NCBI GenBank assembly: GCA_019422005.1
Contig: JAHZEF010000041.1
Location: forward strand, 1 to 16,189
From: Clostridiales bacterium
Lineage (GTDB): Bacteria > Bacillota > Clostridia > Oscillospirales > Oscillospiraceae
Direction of reading: 5' to 3'
Length of the DNA stretch: 16,189 nucleotides
In this document: positions 14,364 to 16,189 of the stretch, piece after piece
Layout of the letters: each line of letters starts with the position of its first letter
Position numbering within the stretch: the first letter of the stretch is position 1
The notes under the pieces: model-generated
The model's input: the letters and a program-made list of their open reading frames with translations, nothing else
Told to the model about the DNA's origin: nothing
Databases searched by the model: none
Program-made: the position numbers and the translations under genes

Positions 14364-15665
14364 TCACAACCGCCCCTCGTTGAACAGATAGCCTTGAAAC
14401 ACTATGCCATCCCCGGTGATGAAACGGCCCCGCGCATCCTTGGGTATCCGTTCGGCGGCGCTGGTGTTGTCGAGGATGATTTGCGAAAGCACACTGTCTG
14501 CCCTACCGCAAACACGGAAGTCCATGTTGTTGCGTATCTGGCCGGGGATGATCGTTGCATCCGGCCTCTGCGTGGCGAGAATAAGGTGGATGCCGAACGC
14601 CCGCCCCTGCCGTGCGATGGTGGACAGCCTGTTTTCAATTTGCGCCAGCAGCTTCTTCCGCTCATTGTCAGCTCCGGTCTTGTCCAACATCTCCGCCACC
14701 TCGTCACAGGCAAATATGAGCCTTTGAAGAGGGTGCTCTGCAATCTCGTTGTAGGCGTCGATGTTCGGGCAACCAAGCGCCTTGAATGCGCTCTTGCGGC
14801 GTTCCAGCTCTTCTACAAGCCGGTCGAGGATATTGCACAAATCCTCCTCCGCGAAGCACATCCGGCATTTTTCGTGCCAGACCTTGGGGAAATCCACGCC
14901 ACCTTTGAAGTCGGCAATGTAGACCTCCGCGCCCTTGCGGAGCGACTGCATGAGCAGGAGTTTCAGCAGGACACTCTTGCCGCTTCCTGTGGAACCACCC
15001 AGCAGGATATGGGGGATGTGAGCGAGGTTGACGGTCACAGGCCCCAGCAGACTTTCACCCAGCGTCAGAACGAAACTGTCTGATGAGAGGTAACTATCAC
15101 TCCACCGCAGTATATCCGGTAAACTGGTTTGGGTGGGAACTGCATAGATCAGCACCCGACTCCTGCTCTTGCCATAGATGATTTTTACGATAGAAACGTC
15201 CAAGGCCGCTTCCAATGCTGCCTGCTTCTCCTCCCAGACTGCGAGGGGGATGCTCTGATTTCGGAACTCCCATACTGTCACACGAGGATGCTCCTTGTCC
15301 TGCCGCTTTCGCAGCAGTTCAGGCACCATCTCGGCACGGTTGACCAGTCCAATGCTCCGCAGTTGGTCTTGGGCGGCCTTTCTGCCAAAGGGGTATACCA
15401 TGAGGACAGCCAGCACAGCGCCGCCCACGATGAGGTAAGCGGGAACAACATGGGTCATTGCGGCCAGCATGATGGGGGACATAAATTCTACGCTCTGAGC
15501 ATAGGCGCTGACCGCCTCTTGCTTGCTCCATACCCACACCATCCCAGCGAGATACAGAGCCACGAATAGCAGTTTGACAGCCAAATCAGGAACGCCGCTT
15601 AGCCGCTGCCAGAAATTACGCCAGGCAGTCCGGCGTTGAATGTTGAACTTATCATTTTGGGTCAC
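14364..15665 (-). CDS. FtsK/SpoIIIE-like DNA translocase, TcpA-type coupling protein
   Basis: This 433-residue membrane ATPase would bring DNA-Rep complexes to a conjugation channel or pump DNA. Two N-terminal membrane segments lie at about 27-46 and 62-91. The FtsK/SpoIIIE motor follows with Walker A GGSTGSGKS at 223-231, LIFACDEVAEM with Walker B Asp321 and Glu322, and a conserved FGIHLILATQRP sensor segment. It lacks the DNA-reading gamma domain of true FtsK. The start is GTG 15665, with AAAGGGGG about 7 nt upstream; it overlaps the end of the rep gene by 14 nt, implying translational coupling. Equivalent to Tn916 Orf21 in position and kind. Whether it serves an own transfer system or a helper element cannot be seen here. 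Confidence 0.9.
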   Translation of the reverse strand: MTQNDKFNIQRRTAWRNFWQRLSGVPDLAVKLLFVALYLAGMVWVWSKQEAVSAYAQSVEFMSPIMLAAMTHVVPAYLIVGGAVLAVLMVYPFGRKAAQDQLRSIGLVNRAEMVPELLRKRQDKEHPRVTVWEFRNQSIPLAVWEEKQAALEAALDVSIVKIIYGKSRSRVLIYAVPTQTSLPDILRWSDSYLSSDSFVLTLGESLLGPVTVNLAHIPHILLGGSTGSGKSVLLKLLLMQSLRKGAEVYIADFKGGVDFPKVWHEKCRMCFAEEDLCNILDRLVEELERRKSAFKALGCPNIDAYNEIAEHPLQRLIFACDEVAEMLDKTGADNERKKLLAQIENRLSTIARQGRAFGIHLILATQRPDATIIPGQIRNNMDFRVCGRADSVLSQIILDNTSAAERIPKDARGRFITGDGIVFQGYLFNEGRL

Positions 15666-16189
15666 AGGGAAAGCCCCCTTTCTTCCGCTGGACGGTGGAG
15701 CCGTCCGGCAGGTATTCGATCACATTGTGGATACGCCGGAGGAACGCATACCATGTTTCCAACTGGTAACGCTGGATCTCCTGATACTGTGCCTCCAAAG
15801 GGATATTGCTTGTGAGATAGACTGTAGTATAACAGGCCACTCGGTCATTATAGCGAGCCGGGAGCATGATGGGATAAATGTCCAAATAGTTGAGCATGGC
15901 GCTGATGGGGATTTGAGAATGGAATTCTTCAAAAACCAGCACCTCCTGACCATGGTAGGAATCAAATCGAACGCCATTTTTCCCGCCATAGTCGGTGATA
16001 CGGCAAATACTTTTGGGGTTGTGACGCTCAAAAATCCCACGGGTCTTGCCCGTTCCGCTGGCACCAAAGAGATAGGTCACTTCCACATGTCGCATGATGG
16101 TACTATAAGTATCCTCTAAGATAGACTGACGTACAGTTTCAATCTCCCGGTAATGGTAGAAACGGTCAGGATTGTCCTCCACCGCTTCC
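15652..16189 (-). CDS. Rep protein, SF3 helicase part (N-terminus beyond window)
   Basis: The visible 178 residues form a superfamily 3 (RNA_helicase, PF00910-like) domain of a rolling-circle Rep. Walker A is FGASGTGKT, Walker B is VLVFEEFHSQ, and motif C is the YLTSNIP segment. The frame is open to the right edge (EAVEDNPDRFYHYREIE), and a GTG at 16182 is the only visible start, so the HUH endonuclease domain probably lies outside the window. This domain type is shared with CRESS-DNA viruses and with relaxase-like Reps of some streptococcal IMEs. The 3' end overlaps the TcpA gene by 14 nt. The relaxase or plasmid-initiation role is inferred from context. Confidence 0.82.
   Translation of the reverse strand, partial: EAVEDNPDRFYHYREIETVRQSILEDTYSTIMRHVEVTYLFGASGTGKTRGIFERHNPKSICRITDYGGKNGVRFDSYHGQEVLVFEEFHSQIPISAMLNYLDIYPIMLPARYNDRVACYTTVYLTSNIPLEAQYQEIQRYQLETWYAFLRRIHNVIEYLPDGSTVQRKKGGFPCDPK

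Larger units (their letters stand above)
12840..16189 (-). mobile_element. one end of an integrative element (Rep, TcpA, Xis, Int), incomplete
   Basis: Four minus-strand genes form a cassette: Rep with SF3 helicase, FtsK/TcpA-like ATPase, Tn916-type excisionase and Tn916-type integrase. Int lies nearest the presumed element end. Rep and TcpA overlap and TcpA and xis are 10 nt apart, so they form an operon. The gene set fits an integrative mobilizable or small conjugative element whose Rep doubles as relaxase. The left limit is approximate, placed before the arm-like repeats, and the element continues past the right edge. Confidence 0.75.

Noticed and set aside
14319..15083. 254-residue plus-strand open frame over the TcpA gene
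   Set aside because: Antisense to a protein with intact Walker motifs; no ribosome binding site.
1..16189. CRISPR arrays, tRNA, rRNA or insertion sequences
   Set aside because: No regularly spaced repeats, no cloverleaf or rRNA text and no transposase were recognised anywhere in the window.

Overview
The window reads as a GC-rich chromosomal segment of a Firmicute, most likely a gut clostridial lineage of the Oscillospiraceae type. This placement is inferred from strong AGGAGG-type ribosome binding sites, TTGACA/TATAAT promoters, a paired metV-metF locus, a FloT-type flotillin and a Tn916-type integrase in the same piece. About 1-11.1 kb is GC-rich host DNA. From about 11.3 kb to the right edge the base composition drops and codon use changes, which marks accessory DNA.

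Host part, left to right: metF (cut by the left edge) and metV on the minus strand with a clear extended -10 promoter; a decayed remnant of a COG3910-type AAA ATPase (minus); a TIM-barrel xylose-isomerase-like protein (plus); a PMCA-type Ca2+ P-type ATPase (plus); a decayed remnant of a zinc-containing macrodomain, i.e. a protein-ADP-ribose hydrolase (minus); a FloT-like flotillin (minus); an Lrp/AsnC regulator (minus, TTG start) divergent from a MATE exporter (plus), with both promoters readable; and nagB (minus), which converges on the MATE gene across an 18-bp bidirectional terminator. The intact genes look like ordinary housekeeping and transport functions. The gene-free stretches at 1.24-1.75 kb and 5.70-6.21 kb are not random: they keep recognisable but frameshifted protein remnants.

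Accessory part: three hairpins with no gene (11.13-11.27 kb), then a divergent pair made of a sigma region 4-like HTH protein (minus) and a Cro/CI repressor-like protein (plus). They share a 105-bp intergenic region with a perfect 19-bp operator-like palindrome and a third half-site inside the minus-strand promoter. A strong terminator closes the plus-strand gene. A 435-bp gene-free stretch with paired short direct repeats follows and looks like an attachment/arm-site region. Then, all on the minus strand and read from the right edge inward, come a Rep protein with a superfamily 3 helicase domain (partial), an FtsK/TcpA-like coupling ATPase, a Tn916-type Xis and a Tn916-type tyrosine integrase. 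The first three are overlapping or tightly spaced, and int is set apart by a 45-nt terminator-like hairpin. This layout (Rep, TcpA, Xis, Int) matches one end of a small integrative mobilizable or conjugative element that continues beyond the window.

The most interesting points are the two fossil genes, the xis-int hairpin that could act as an attenuator, the operator architecture at 12.0 kb, and the pairing of a CRESS-virus-like Rep helicase with a TcpA coupling protein on an integrative element.
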